A stretch of DNA of 8,241 bases from an uncultured Acetatifactor sp. (GTDB lineage Bacteria; Bacillota; Clostridia; Lachnospirales; Lachnospiraceae). The DNA is taken from the NCBI GenBank assembly GCA_910584865.1, contig CAJUCE010000074.1, forward strand, positions 1-8,241, read 5' to 3'. The notes beneath the pieces are model-generated. The model did no database searches, was not told the origin of the DNA, and saw only the letters and a program-made list of their open reading frames with translations. Numbering within the stretch: the first letter of the stretch is position 1; every line of letters begins with the position of its first letter. Positions 1-6,199 of the stretch are shown one piece after another. The translations under genes and the position numbers were made by a program.

Positions 1-1
1 T

Positions 2-601
2 TATCCGGAAATCCTTTCTCCCCGGAAATTGAACCGGGTTATGAAAAACATTTACGGGACGTGGGACGAACCGGTTTATTTACGCTTGCTGAAACAGTTT
101 TCCTTGCCGGCCAATAAGCAGATTAAACAGTTTTCAAAAGGAATGAAGATGAAGCTGGCTATCTCTGCTGCATTTTCCCATCATTCCAGGTTGTTAATCC
201 TGGACGAAGCAACCAGCGGTTTAGACCCGGTTGTCCGGGATGATATTCTGGATATGCTGCTGGATTTCGTGCAAGACGAGGGACATTCCATACTGGTATC
301 CTCCCACATTACCAGTGATCTGGAGAAAATTGCCGATTATATCGTATTTATCCATGAAGGGAAAGTCGTTTTTGAGAAGCCCAAAGATGAACTGACCGAG
401 CGGTACGGCATCATCAAGTGCGGTGCGGCGCAGTTTGATGCACTGGATAAATCCGATATCATTGCGTACCGCAAAATGGACTATGAATGGCAGATCCTGG
501 TTTCAGACCGGGATAGAATGCAGAAAAAGTATCCGAAGGCCTTGGTTGTCCCGGCAACAATTGATGAGATTATGCTGCTTTATGTAAAGGGGGAAAAGTG
601 A
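2..601 (+). CDS. ABC transporter ATP-binding protein, YtrB-like, 5'-truncated by the window edge
   Basis: This is the nucleotide-binding subunit of an ABC exporter, which hydrolyses ATP at the inner face of the membrane. The frame is open to the left edge (YPEILSPRKLNRVMK precedes the first possible internal start, TTG at 29), so Walker A and the true start lie outside the window. Visible motifs are the ABC signature as SKGMK (about 134-148), Walker B with the D-loop as LLILDEATSGLDP (about 191-229) and the H-loop SSH (about 299-307). SKGMK in place of LSGGQ is typical of the YtrB group, often encoded with a GntR-type regulator. The TGA stop overlaps the ATG of the next gene by one base, so the two are almost certainly translated together. 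The substrate is unknown; YtrB relatives are often tied to cell-envelope antibiotic response, which is inference here. Confidence 0.93.
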   Translation, partial: YPEILSPRKLNRVMKNIYGTWDEPVYLRLLKQFSLPANKQIKQFSKGMKMKLAISAAFSHHSRLLILDEATSGLDPVVRDDILDMLLDFVQDEGHSILVSSHITSDLEKIADYIVFIHEGKVVFEKPKDELTERYGIIKCGAAQFDALDKSDIIAYRKMDYEWQILVSDRDRMQKKYPKALVVPATIDEIMLLYVKGEK

Positions 602-1230
602 TGAAAGGTGTTTTGGTGAAGGATCTTTATATTGCAAGGAGCAATATCCTCGTAACTATCGTCAGCCTGGTTGTTTTGGGCTTTGGGTTATCCTTCTTGC
701 TGGAAACCAGTGCACTTCTGGTTCTGGCTCCAGTTGCTTCCACAACAGCAGTCTTTATCAGTATTACCAGTGATGCGGCTTCTAAATGGAACAAGAATGT
801 CATTACCATGCCAGTATCAAGGAATCAGGTCATTGGTGAGAAATTTTTGTTTTATATCCTGCTTGCCGTATTGGGATTGCTTACTGCACTGATTCCCTGT
901 GTTGTCCTTGCCTGTTTTGATATGGATATAACGCTGCATTCTTTATGCCTGTACGGCACTATCGGGATGAGTGCTACCCTGCTGGCAGGCGGTATCAGCC
1001 TGCCGTGCGCATTCTTATTTGATCCGGAGAAATCACAGATTGTCTTTATGATGTCATTTATGGCGTCAACAGGGATTATTACCGGACTTGTGCTTCTTAT
1101 CAATTTGGTTTTTCCTGTAAGGGGGAATATCCTTTTGGCTTTCAATATTGTACTTATCATTTCTATTATCTGGTTTTTTATTGCATACCGGATTTCGGTA
1201 AAGATATATCGGAAACGGGATATTAATTGA
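601..1230 (+). CDS. ABC-2 type transporter permease subunit (ABC2_membrane_5-like)
   Basis: A 209-aa integral membrane protein that should form the membrane channel for the ATPase encoded just upstream. Six hydrophobic segments can be read at about residues 15-33, 38-56, 84-104, 114-136, 146-168 and 177-196. Between the second and third lies a polar stretch with MPVSRNQVIGEK, resembling the conserved PvsR...K motif of this permease family. I prefer ATG 601 to GTG 598 because the purine-rich site AAAGGGGG (586-593) ends 7 bases before the ATG but only 4 before the GTG. The start overlaps the ATPase stop (TGATG). The C-terminus is basic (KIYRKRDIN), consistent with a cytoplasmic end. The substrate cannot be read from the sequence. 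Confidence 0.9.
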   Translation: MKGVLVKDLYIARSNILVTIVSLVVLGFGLSFLLETSALLVLAPVASTTAVFISITSDAASKWNKNVITMPVSRNQVIGEKFLFYILLAVLGLLTALIPCVVLACFDMDITLHSLCLYGTIGMSATLLAGGISLPCAFLFDPEKSQIVFMMSFMASTGIITGLVLLINLVFPVRGNILLAFNIVLIISIIWFFIAYRISVKIYRKRDIN

Positions 1231-1291
1231 ATGGTATAGGATGAAAACAACGGGGTGCGGGCAATTGTGTATCCCGTTGTTTATGCGTAGC

Positions 1292-1329
1292 CCCGTGCAA
1301 AGGAACTAAGCCGCAAGGCGGCGCACGGG
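1292..1329. other. Nested inverted repeat (structured intergenic element)
   Basis: CCCGTGC (1292-1298) pairs with GCACGGG (1323-1329). Immediately inside the right arm is a second perfect hairpin, GCCGC (1310-1314), AAG loop, GCGGC (1318-1322). The 11 bases AAAGGAACTAA are left as an internal bulge. It is not followed by a T-run, so it is unlikely to be a simple terminator. Confidence 0.55.
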
Positions 1330-1337
1330 ATGCGTGG

Positions 1338-1373
1338 CGAGTAGTGGAGAAGGTCGTTCTTCTACTCGATTTT
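1338..1373 (+). terminator. Hairpin with weak T-tail, possible terminator of the ABC operon or attenuator ahead of the regulator
   Basis: CGAGTAG (1338-1344) is the perfect inverse of CTACTCG (1362-1368), and AGAA (1348-1351) pairs with TTCT (1357-1360) inside it. The stem is followed by ATTTTGTG, a poor T-tract. It lies 108 bases after the permease stop and 36 bases before the response regulator start. It could equally be a protein-binding or mobility-related palindrome. Confidence 0.4.
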
Positions 1374-1408
1374 GTGACAAAGGGAGACTCTGAGGAGGAG
1401 GTGGCGCA

Positions 1409-2113
1409 TTGATCTATATTGCAATCTGTGATGATGAAAAACATATGTCTGCTCATATAAGGTCTTGTGTTTCTGATTTTTTTCGTAAAAAGAACCGGGA
1501 GACCAGCCTCCGTATGTTTTCCAGCGGCGAAGAACTGTTAAGCTACAATGGGCAGATAGACATCCTGTTTCTGGATATACAGATGAAGGGAATGGACGGC
1601 ATGGAAACGGCAAGGAAACTGAGGGCAGATCAGTTCCGCGGTTTTTTAGTTTTCATTACAGTACTGAAAGAGATGGTATTCCAGTCTTTTGAGGTACAGG
1701 CCTACGATTATCTGGTCAAGCCGGTGGATAAAAAACAGTTTGAAAAGACCATGGAACGCCTTTATGCTTCCATGCAGAACGCCAGAGAAGACAGCTTGCT
1801 GGTGCAAAAGGGATATGAGGGGCGCATCATCCCAAAGGATGAGATTGTCTTCTGTGAGGTCATAGACAGGAAAATATATCTGAACCTGGCTTCCGGCGAT
1901 GTTGTTGATTATTATGAACGGATTGAAAATTTGGAAGCAAAGCTGGATAAGCATTTTTACCGATGCCACAGGAGCTATCTAATCAATCTGAAACATTTAA
2001 AAGGCTATAAAAACGGGACTGCCTGTATGGATAATGGCAAAAAGATTCCCGTATCACGGCTGCGGAGCAAGGAGTTCTCCGGCGTTGTTCTGCAATATAT
2101 GAAGAATATCTGA
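1409..2113 (+). CDS. LytTR-family response regulator (AgrA/LytR-like)
   Basis: A 234-aa cytoplasmic transcription regulator that should be phosphorylated by the sensor kinase encoded downstream. The N-terminal receiver domain (about 1-120) shows the acidic pair D8/D9 in ICDDE, phosphoacceptor D56 in LFLDIQMKGMDG, T84 in FITVLKE and K104 in YDYLVKPV. The C-terminal LytTR DNA-binding domain (about 128-230) contains IVFCEVIDRKIYL, FYRCHRSYLINL and the final KIPVSRLRSKEF segment. The start is TTG at 1409: an AGGAGGT site (1396-1402) sits 6 bases upstream and no ATG or GTG in this frame is better placed. LytTR proteins usually bind pairs of short direct repeats upstream of exporters or peptides; no such pair was identified here. 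The target may be the upstream ABC genes or the two small genes downstream. Confidence 0.93.
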   Translation: MIYIAICDDEKHMSAHIRSCVSDFFRKKNRETSLRMFSSGEELLSYNGQIDILFLDIQMKGMDGMETARKLRADQFRGFLVFITVLKEMVFQSFEVQAYDYLVKPVDKKQFEKTMERLYASMQNAREDSLLVQKGYEGRIIPKDEIVFCEVIDRKIYLNLASGDVVDYYERIENLEAKLDKHFYRCHRSYLINLKHLKGYKNGTACMDNGKKIPVSRLRSKEFSGVVLQYMKNI

Positions 2114-2134
2114 GAACTGTAATTGTTTCAATCA

Positions 2135-2159
2135 GAATTGCGCATTTACTGCGCAATTC
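2135..2159. repeat. Perfect 10-bp inverted repeat downstream of the response regulator
   Basis: GAATTGCGCA (2135-2144), loop TTTAC, TGCGCAATTC (2150-2159). It lies 21 bases after the regulator stop. There is no T-run, so the hairpin may act in mRNA processing or stability, or as a protein site, rather than in termination. Confidence 0.6.
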
Positions 2160-2184
2160 GTGCGAAAGCGTACAGACTGCAGGA

Positions 2185-2222
2185 GCAATCCCCATTGCCG
2201 GAGGCAATTGTCATGGGATTGC
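2185..2222. repeat. Nested inverted repeat between regulator and kinase
   Basis: The outer arms GCAATCCC (2185-2192) and GGGATTGC (2215-2222) are perfect. Within them, ATTGCC (2194-2199) and GGCAAT (2203-2208) form a second perfect stem with a GGA loop. It is the second of three consecutive palindromes in this gap. Confidence 0.6.
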
Positions 2223-2225
2223 GGA

Positions 2226-2252
2226 ATATCTGTGAAGGAACGGAACAGATAT
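2226..2252. repeat. 8-bp inverted repeat upstream of the kinase start
   Basis: ATATCTGT (2226-2233) and ACAGATAT (2245-2252) are perfect inverse copies with an 11-base loop. A short T-run (GTTTTTA) follows a few bases later, then the ribosome binding site of the kinase. This is the third palindrome in the gap. Confidence 0.5.
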
Positions 2253-2282
2253 GCAGAGTTTTTATATACGGGGGCAGGTAAC

Positions 2283-3646
2283 ATGGTCGGGTATTTAGAT
2301 TTTTTCAACATATATATTATAGGCCTCATTGAGGGGGCTTTCAGCTTTATTTCCTGGCAAAAATTCTGAAAAAGAAACTTTTGTTCCCATTCTATTTCCT
2401 GTTTGGAGTATGTGCGGTGATTGTCGCCCGCTTCCTTTCAGTTGGCACGGTGACTGGCTTCGTGGTGATGGTATTTCTTCTTACGGTATGTGGGATTCTG
2501 GTCTGCCATGCGGATTTTAAGTATTCTCTTCTGTATGCAGCCCTGGCAACTGAAATCATGCTGCTCTGCTATGGGATTGTGAAATCTCTGATAGGCCTGT
2601 TATACGCATGGCTGCCATATTTTTTCTATGATATGGCCGGTATTGCGGCCATGCTGGCCAGTGAGGCCGCGTCGCTTTTTCTGACAGGGGTTTGTTACTA
2701 TATGGTGTATCGCTATTTTTCCAGGGATGTTTTTTATCCAAGGGATGCAACGCATCCCTTTCATACCGCACCGGAAATGCAGCAAATGTTTCTGGTTTTC
2801 ATTCCAATCCTGATGATCTTTATTATGAGTGAGTACATTAATACGCTTTCATTTGATTACCAGTATGTGGTCTTTGAAGAGGACGGATCTTTCGAGTATC
2901 TGCTCAGCTACTGGCAGCTGCTCGCAATGCATCTTTTGGGACTTTTAAGCCTGTTCTGTATTCTGTTCTCTTATAAGAAGCTACAGCAGAATTTCCACCT
3001 CAGCACTGAAATTTCACTGCTGGAACAGGAAGAGTATTTCCTGAACCGGTATGTGGAGGAAGCAAAGACCCGTTACGATGAAACAAAGTCGTTCCGCCAT
3101 GACATCAGGAACCACATCGCAGTGGTGAAAAATCTTCTGCAGAGCGGGAAACTGGAAGAAGCGGTAAGCTATATGGAAGATATGGATGATATGGCGGAAA
3201 AAATGTCATTTCCCTGCAGTACCAATAACCCGGTAGTGGATATTTTGGTGGGAAATAAGATGGGGATTGCCAAAAGCATGGGGATTGATGTGGATTGTTC
3301 CCTCCTTCTGCCATATCCCTGCTGTCTGCGGGACATTGATATCTGTATTATCCTGTCAAATGCACTGGACAATGCAATTCAGGCAGTAAAAGGGCTGGAT
3401 GCCGGTATGGAAAAATATATCCATGTGTCCGGGCATATCCAGGGAGATTTCCTTATGATGGAAATAGAAAACAGCTTCCATGGGAAAGGCGCGTTCAAAA
3501 AAGGCACAGGTCTGTCGAATGTAAAGAAGGTGGTTGAAAAATATGGCGGCGCCATGAGTATAGAGACACAGGAGAATAAATTTGTCCTCCATGTGCTGCT
3601 GATCCTTTCACAGCACCCAGAAGGTATCCCACAGCAAATGGATTAA
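2283..3646 (+). CDS. GHKL-domain sensor histidine kinase (AgrC/HPK10-like), frameshifted near its N-terminus
   Basis: Membrane sensor kinase, partner of the upstream LytTR regulator. The main frame begins at TTG 2381 (421 aa) but has no ribosome binding site. ATG 2283, preceded by GGGGGCAGG, opens MVGYLDFFNIYIIGLIEGAF and stops at 2369 in another frame. The main frame reads YFLAKILKKKLLFPFYFLFG through the junction, so adding one T at about 2350-2352 would restore one protein of about 454 aa. Numbered from 2381: roughly six membrane segments before 200, a helical linker 201-238, phosphorylatable H240 in SFRHDIRNH, N-box N327 and N331 in SNALDNA, and G-box GTGLSN (375-380). The catalytic part is intact. 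Either the allele is broken at residue ~23, or the assembly has a one-base error; translation from 2381 would lose the first membrane segment. Confidence 0.85.
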
Positions 3647-3703
3647 CACATTACTTTCTAAAGCCGAAAAAAGAAAAAGGAAGTTGTCTGCAAAGGCGGC
3701 TTA

Positions 3704-3726
3704 AAGCGACTATAGAGAAGTCGCTT
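3704..3726. promoter_or_regulatory. 8-bp hairpin just upstream of the next gene's ribosome binding site
   Basis: AAGCGACT (3704-3711) and AGTCGCTT (3719-3726) form a perfect stem with loop ATAGAGA, ending 12 bases before the AAGGAGG site at 3739-3745. It has no T-run. It may control stability or translation of the downstream small gene, or serve as an operator. Confidence 0.4.
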
Positions 3727-3754
3727 AATATCAAATGGAAGGAGGAACATGTTT

Positions 3755-4318
3755 ATGGCAATGCAGGTGAATGGAAACTATGAACATTCCAGAACCGACT
3801 ACGCAGAAAGGGTGAAGGAACAACAGGCCGTTTGGAGGGCGGAAAAAGCAAAAGAAGCAGAGAAGGCTACAGAGGAAAAGAAACCTGGCAGACTGTCCGA
3901 ACCACAGGATGAATACATCAGCAGTGAAAGATCGGGGAAAAAGCCTACCGGACTGTACCGGGTAGGCCAGGACGAGAACGGCAGCCGAAAAATCTTTTTT
4001 GATGCCCCGAAAGCTGACCATGCAAATGGAAAGGATGGACGTTCCGGGGAAGGCGCAGATGGAAAAGGGCCGAAGGTAAGCGGGGGCAGCCAGGGAAAGC
4101 CGGCGGAGAAATGCGTTGCAAATTCGGATAAAGTTGACAGGGAAATCAAAAAGCTGAAAGAAAAGAAACAGCAGCTGGAACAGCAGATCCGGTCGGCTTC
4201 CGGAGATGAAAAGAAAATCCGGGAACTGGAGAAAAAGCTGGCGCAGGTAGAAAACGAGTTAAGCCAGAAAGACAATGATACCTACAGGCGGCAGAATACT
4301 TCTGTTATCAGAATATAA
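3755..4318 (+). CDS. Hypothetical charged coiled-coil protein (187 aa)
   Basis: I do not recognise a characterised family. The protein is hydrophilic, with no signal peptide or membrane segment. Residues 16-45 are Lys/Glu/Ala-rich and helical. Residues 50-84 form a distinct block (PQDEYISSERSGKKPTGLYR followed by GQDENGSRKIFFDAPK), residues 90-115 are Gly-rich and probably disordered, and residues 124-172 are a strong coiled-coil candidate (DREIKKLKEKKQQLEQQI onward). ATG 3755 is preferred to ATG 3749: AAGGAGG (3739-3745) is 9 bases before the former and only 3 before the latter. It follows the kinase by 108 bp and precedes another small charged protein of unknown function, so the two may form an accessory pair under two-component control. 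It could be a cytoplasmic adaptor or a secretion substrate without a classical signal; both are guesses. Confidence 0.8.
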   Translation: MAMQVNGNYEHSRTDYAERVKEQQAVWRAEKAKEAEKATEEKKPGRLSEPQDEYISSERSGKKPTGLYRVGQDENGSRKIFFDAPKADHANGKDGRSGEGADGKGPKVSGGSQGKPAEKCVANSDKVDREIKKLKEKKQQLEQQIRSASGDEKKIRELEKKLAQVENELSQKDNDTYRRQNTSVIRI

Positions 4319-4334
4319 AGAGATTCTGATTTTT
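4307..4334 (+). terminator. Weak intrinsic terminator overlapping the stop of the 187-aa gene
   Basis: ATCAGAAT (4307-4314) and ATTCTGAT (4323-4330) form an 8-bp stem directly followed by TTTT. The TAA stop codon lies in the loop. The stem is AT-rich, so termination would be partial at best. Confidence 0.45.
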
Positions 4335-4459
4335 AGTGTAGTACCAATACCGGGAGATGGTGGCAAATGCGCACTGTTTTCCGGTAGTGTTGAAATCGTA
4401 GCGTCAACTGGACTTTTCAAAAGGATTATGTACGAAAATATTCAGATGGAGGTACAATT

Positions 4460-4963
4460 ATGCATGCGAAGACGATGGAAGGCCTTGCAGGGGCAAGCAT
4501 GAGTATGAAATTGATGAATACACCGATGCGTGTCTATAAGGAAGCAGAACGCAGAGGAGATACAGCCGTCATGGAGCAGGCAATGGGGTATGCCAGTGAT
4601 TTCGCAGATAAGGCAGAGGATTACCGGAAGACAACTGAAAAAGGAATGAAGGAGGATGCAAAGGAAGCAAGGGAAAAAGCGAATACAGAACAGGAAAATG
4701 CCATCCGGAAACGCAGGGAACAGCGTGAGGAGATGGAAAAAAAGATAGCGGAAAGCCGGAATGGGGATACGGATACCGTCAGTATCAGCGAAAGTGGGAA
4801 GGCCGCATTGGACGGGAAGACCGATTCGGTTCAGACTGGTGCAGACAACGGAATCTCTGTAGAAGAAACAGCGGATGCTATTAAGATGGAACCTGCAATC
4901 TATAGTAAATCCGGAGAGAAGGCTGAGTTCGAATCCGGTGCGAATTTCTCTGTTTTTGTATAG
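4460..4963 (+). CDS. Hypothetical charged helical protein (167 aa)
   Basis: No characterised family recognised. The start at ATG 4460 is supported by GGAGG (4448-4452) seven bases upstream. Residues 1-25 are Met-rich and mildly amphipathic (MHAKTMEGLAGASMSMKLMN). Residues 26-100 are highly charged and helical, with a long Lys/Glu/Arg run (about 57-100) that could be a coiled coil. Residues 104-118 read DTDTVSISESGKAAL, which superficially recalls the D-x-V-x-I-S-x-x-x-K pattern seen in FlgM and various clostridial proteins; too short to assign function. The tail (148-167) ends in FSVFV. There is no signal peptide or membrane helix. It lies 141 bp after the 187-aa gene, on the same strand and of similar composition, which suggests a functional pair or an ancient duplication of the operon's accessory part. 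Confidence 0.8.
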   Translation: MHAKTMEGLAGASMSMKLMNTPMRVYKEAERRGDTAVMEQAMGYASDFADKAEDYRKTTEKGMKEDAKEAREKANTEQENAIRKRREQREEMEKKIAESRNGDTDTVSISESGKAALDGKTDSVQTGADNGISVEETADAIKMEPAIYSKSGEKAEFESGANFSVFV

Positions 4964-4972
4964 AAACTATTA

Positions 4973-5005
4973 TTTCCTTATAGGAAAGTCCGTTGCTAGG
5001 CGGAC
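4973..5005. repeat. Two adjacent short hairpins after the 167-aa gene
   Basis: TTTCCT (4973-4978), TAT, AGGAAA (4982-4987) is a perfect 6-bp stem with a 3-base loop. GTCCG (4988-4992) and CGGAC (5001-5005) form a second stem immediately after. The nearest T-run (5024-5029) is too far for a canonical terminator. They lie just upstream of the first repeat copy. Confidence 0.4.
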
Positions 5006-5071
5006 ATAGATTGCCGAAGACACTTTTTTATATAATTAGGAAATTACGCCACAGAGTTGTAAGTCGCCAGG

Positions 5072-5092
5072 AAAGAATGCGAAGCATTCTTT
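5072..5092. repeat. Perfect 9-bp hairpin found only in repeat copy 1
   Basis: AAAGAATGC (5072-5080), loop GAA, GCATTCTTT (5084-5092). It sits inside the segment that copy 1 has and copy 2 lacks, so it is either an insertion in copy 1 or a deletion from copy 2. Confidence 0.6.
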
Positions 5093-5100
5093 GGAATTTG

Positions 5101-5127
5101 GAATTGGCCGCTGGGCCAATTCTTTTT
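5101..5127 (+). terminator. Intrinsic terminator of repeat copy 1
   Basis: GAATTGGCC (5101-5109), loop GCTG, GGCCAATTC (5114-5122), then TTTTT (5123-5127). A perfect 9-bp stem plus T5 is a canonical Rho-independent terminator. Compared with copy 2, one stem pair is A-T here and G-C there, a compensatory change. Confidence 0.8.
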
Positions 5128-5154
5128 CATTCCGCTGTAAGGAGTTTTTTGAAC

Positions 5155-5394
5155 ATGGGTAATTCGTCATTAACGGAAGTGAATTATTTGAGAAGAAAGG
5201 GATTTGCTACGGAAATGCTGCGGCAATTATTAGAGGTTGCCAAAAAGGCGGGGATGAACGAACTGTATCTTTCTGTGGAAAAGAAGAATGAACCTTCGGT
5301 AAAAACAATCATCCGGAATGGCGGAGTCTATCAGCGCAGCTTTGAAATGGATGGAGAACAGGCGGATATTTATAGAATCGCTCTGTCAAAATAG
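5155..5394 (+). pseudogene. GNAT family N-acetyltransferase, 5'-truncated remnant
   Basis: Only the C-terminal half of a GNAT (acetyl-CoA-dependent N-acyltransferase) domain remains. From about 5188 the frame reads LRRKGFATEMLRQLLEVAKK, in which R13-K-G16-F-A18 fits the acetyl-CoA loop motif R/Q-x-x-G-x-G/A. It ends with NEPSVKTIIRNGGVYQRSFE and the last strand, usual for the family. The typical protein is about 140-180 aa, but only 79 codons from ATG 5155 are available. AAGGAG (5139-5144) lies 10 bases before this ATG, so a short peptide could still be made. The open frame extends upstream to 4993, but that part runs through the repeat and terminator and is not GNAT-like. The first half was probably lost when the repeat or a rearrangement landed here. 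It is unlikely to be an active enzyme. Confidence 0.7.
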
Positions 5395-5400
5395 CCATAC

Positions 5401-5409
5401 TGGTACAAT
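5401..5409 (+). promoter_or_regulatory. Candidate extended -10 promoter for the GrpB-family gene
   Basis: TGGTACAAT matches the extended -10 pattern TGnTATAAT with one mismatch and lies 37 bases before ATG 5446. No well-spaced -35 box is visible, which extended -10 promoters tolerate. Confidence 0.4.
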
Positions 5410-5445
5410 AGATACGGCAGAGCACCGCGTTGCTTGGAGAGAAAA

Positions 5446-5988
5446 ATGACAGGATTAAAAAGAGGAAGCGTAAAGCTTTTGCCTCATCAAGAGGAATGGA
5501 ATAAAAATGCTGAAAATGTAATCTTGAAATTGAAACAGCTTTTGGGATATGCTGCTGTCGATGTTCAGCATGTCGGAAGCACTGCGATTGCTGCCATTTA
5601 TGCAAAACCAATTATTGACATTGTGATTGGCCTTCGTGATTTGAATGACATTTCGCCTTATATGAAACGGTTAGAAGAACACGATTTTGTTTTTCGCGGA
5701 GAAGATGTTGCAGGACAAATGTTATTTGTAATGGGTGATTTTGAAAAAGATACGCGTACACATCATATCCATGCAGTCAAATGGAATGGAACAGAATGGA
5801 ACAACTATATCAATTTTCGGGATTATCTGAACTGCCATCCTGACCAGGCAATGCAATATGATGCCTGTAAGAAAAAACTGGCGTTACAATTTCCAGATGA
5901 CCGAAGAAGCTATACGGAAGGTAAGCAGGAATTCATAGAATGCCTGCTGAAAGAAGCGTATGTATGGAGACAGCGGCAGGAAATATAG
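5446..5988 (+). CDS. GrpB family protein (UPF0157, nucleotidyltransferase superfamily)
   Basis: A 180-aa cytoplasmic protein of the GrpB/UPF0157 family, which has a nucleotidyltransferase-like fold; the physiological reaction is not established. The length matches the family. Diagnostic segments are VKLLPHQEEW near the start, VDVQHVGSTAIAAIYAKPII with the nucleotidyltransferase-like HVGSTA motif and downstream acidic D/V-I residues (about 40-65), the RTHHIHAVKWNGTEWNNYI block (about 105-125) and NFRDYLNCHPDQAMQYDACK (about 125-145). ATG 5446 follows GGAGAG with a five-base gap; the in-frame TTG at 5434 overlaps that site and is less likely. It is the only complete enzyme-like gene between the two repeat copies, besides the toxin pair, and may be cargo carried with the GNAT remnant. 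Confidence 0.9.
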   Translation: MTGLKRGSVKLLPHQEEWNKNAENVILKLKQLLGYAAVDVQHVGSTAIAAIYAKPIIDIVIGLRDLNDISPYMKRLEEHDFVFRGEDVAGQMLFVMGDFEKDTRTHHIHAVKWNGTEWNNYINFRDYLNCHPDQAMQYDACKKKLALQFPDDRRSYTEGKQEFIECLLKEAYVWRQRQEI

Positions 5989-6099
5989 AGAAAGCAAAGA
6001 GACAATGGGGGTAAAAAAGCAAAGGACGGCAATGAGTCAACTGCTGATTCCATGCACGCAAAAGCGGGTGTGCCAGTGGTTGAAAAGGCTTCATAGCTC

Positions 6100-6128
6100 T
6101 TGACAAACGATGAAAATTTGAATAGAAT
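6100..6128 (+). promoter_or_regulatory. Sigma-A-type promoter of the toxin-antitoxin operon
   Basis: TTGACA (6100-6105) is a perfect -35 box. Exactly 17 bases later is TAGAAT (6123-6128), a -10 box with one mismatch to TATAAT. Transcription would begin near 6135, about 65 bases before the antitoxin start. Confidence 0.75.
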
Positions 6129-6140
6129 AATCTCAGAAAC

Positions 6141-6167
6141 CAAGAAACAAAGAATATTGTTTCTTTG
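6141..6167. promoter_or_regulatory. Candidate operator of the toxin-antitoxin operon
   Basis: AAGAAACAA (6142-6150) and TTGTTTCTT (6157-6165) are perfect inverse copies with a 6-base spacer, extended on both sides with one bulged T (C6141/G6167). It overlaps the predicted early transcribed region directly after the -10 box. This is where an autoregulating AbrB-type antitoxin could bind, although a 5'UTR hairpin is an alternative. Confidence 0.5.
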
Positions 6168-6199
6168 AATTGCATATGATAGAGAAGGGGAATATAGTA

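Larger units (their letters stand above)
5038..5127 (+). repeat. Direct repeat copy 1: conserved 35-bp core plus terminator
   Basis: The core at 5038-5072 (AGGAAATTACGCCACAG...AGTCGCCAGGA) matches 7009-7043 at 33 of 35 bases in the same orientation, and the T-rich sequence just before it is also similar. The terminator at 5101-5127 matches the copy-2 terminator at 24 of 27 bases. Between core and terminator, copy 1 has 28 bases absent from copy 2, including a separate 9-bp hairpin (5072-5092). This suggests a small dispersed element rather than a chance match. Confidence 0.8.

Noticed and set aside
852..1250. Minus-strand open frame of 132 codons opposite the permease
   Set aside because: It lies entirely over a well-supported permease with clear membrane segments, has no ribosome binding site and no recognisable motif.
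3799..4275. Minus-strand open frame of 158 codons opposite the 187-aa gene
   Set aside because: Its Ser/Phe-rich composition is the mirror of a Lys/Glu-rich coding strand; the plus strand has the ribosome binding site and a sensible protein.
4275..4502. Plus-strand 75-codon frame bridging the two small charged genes
   Set aside because: It overlaps the end of one and the start of the other, has no ribosome binding site, and the terminator-like hairpin at 4307-4334 falls inside it.
4993..5154. Upstream extension of the GNAT frame
   Set aside because: These codons translate the repeat, the 9-bp hairpin and the terminator, and have no GNAT character; they are open by chance.
5989..6096. The GrpB frame stays open for 35 codons after its TAG stop
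   Set aside because: GrpB relatives end near the TAG, the extension resembles no part of the family and has no separate start signal. It might be the remnant of another gene, but nothing supports that.
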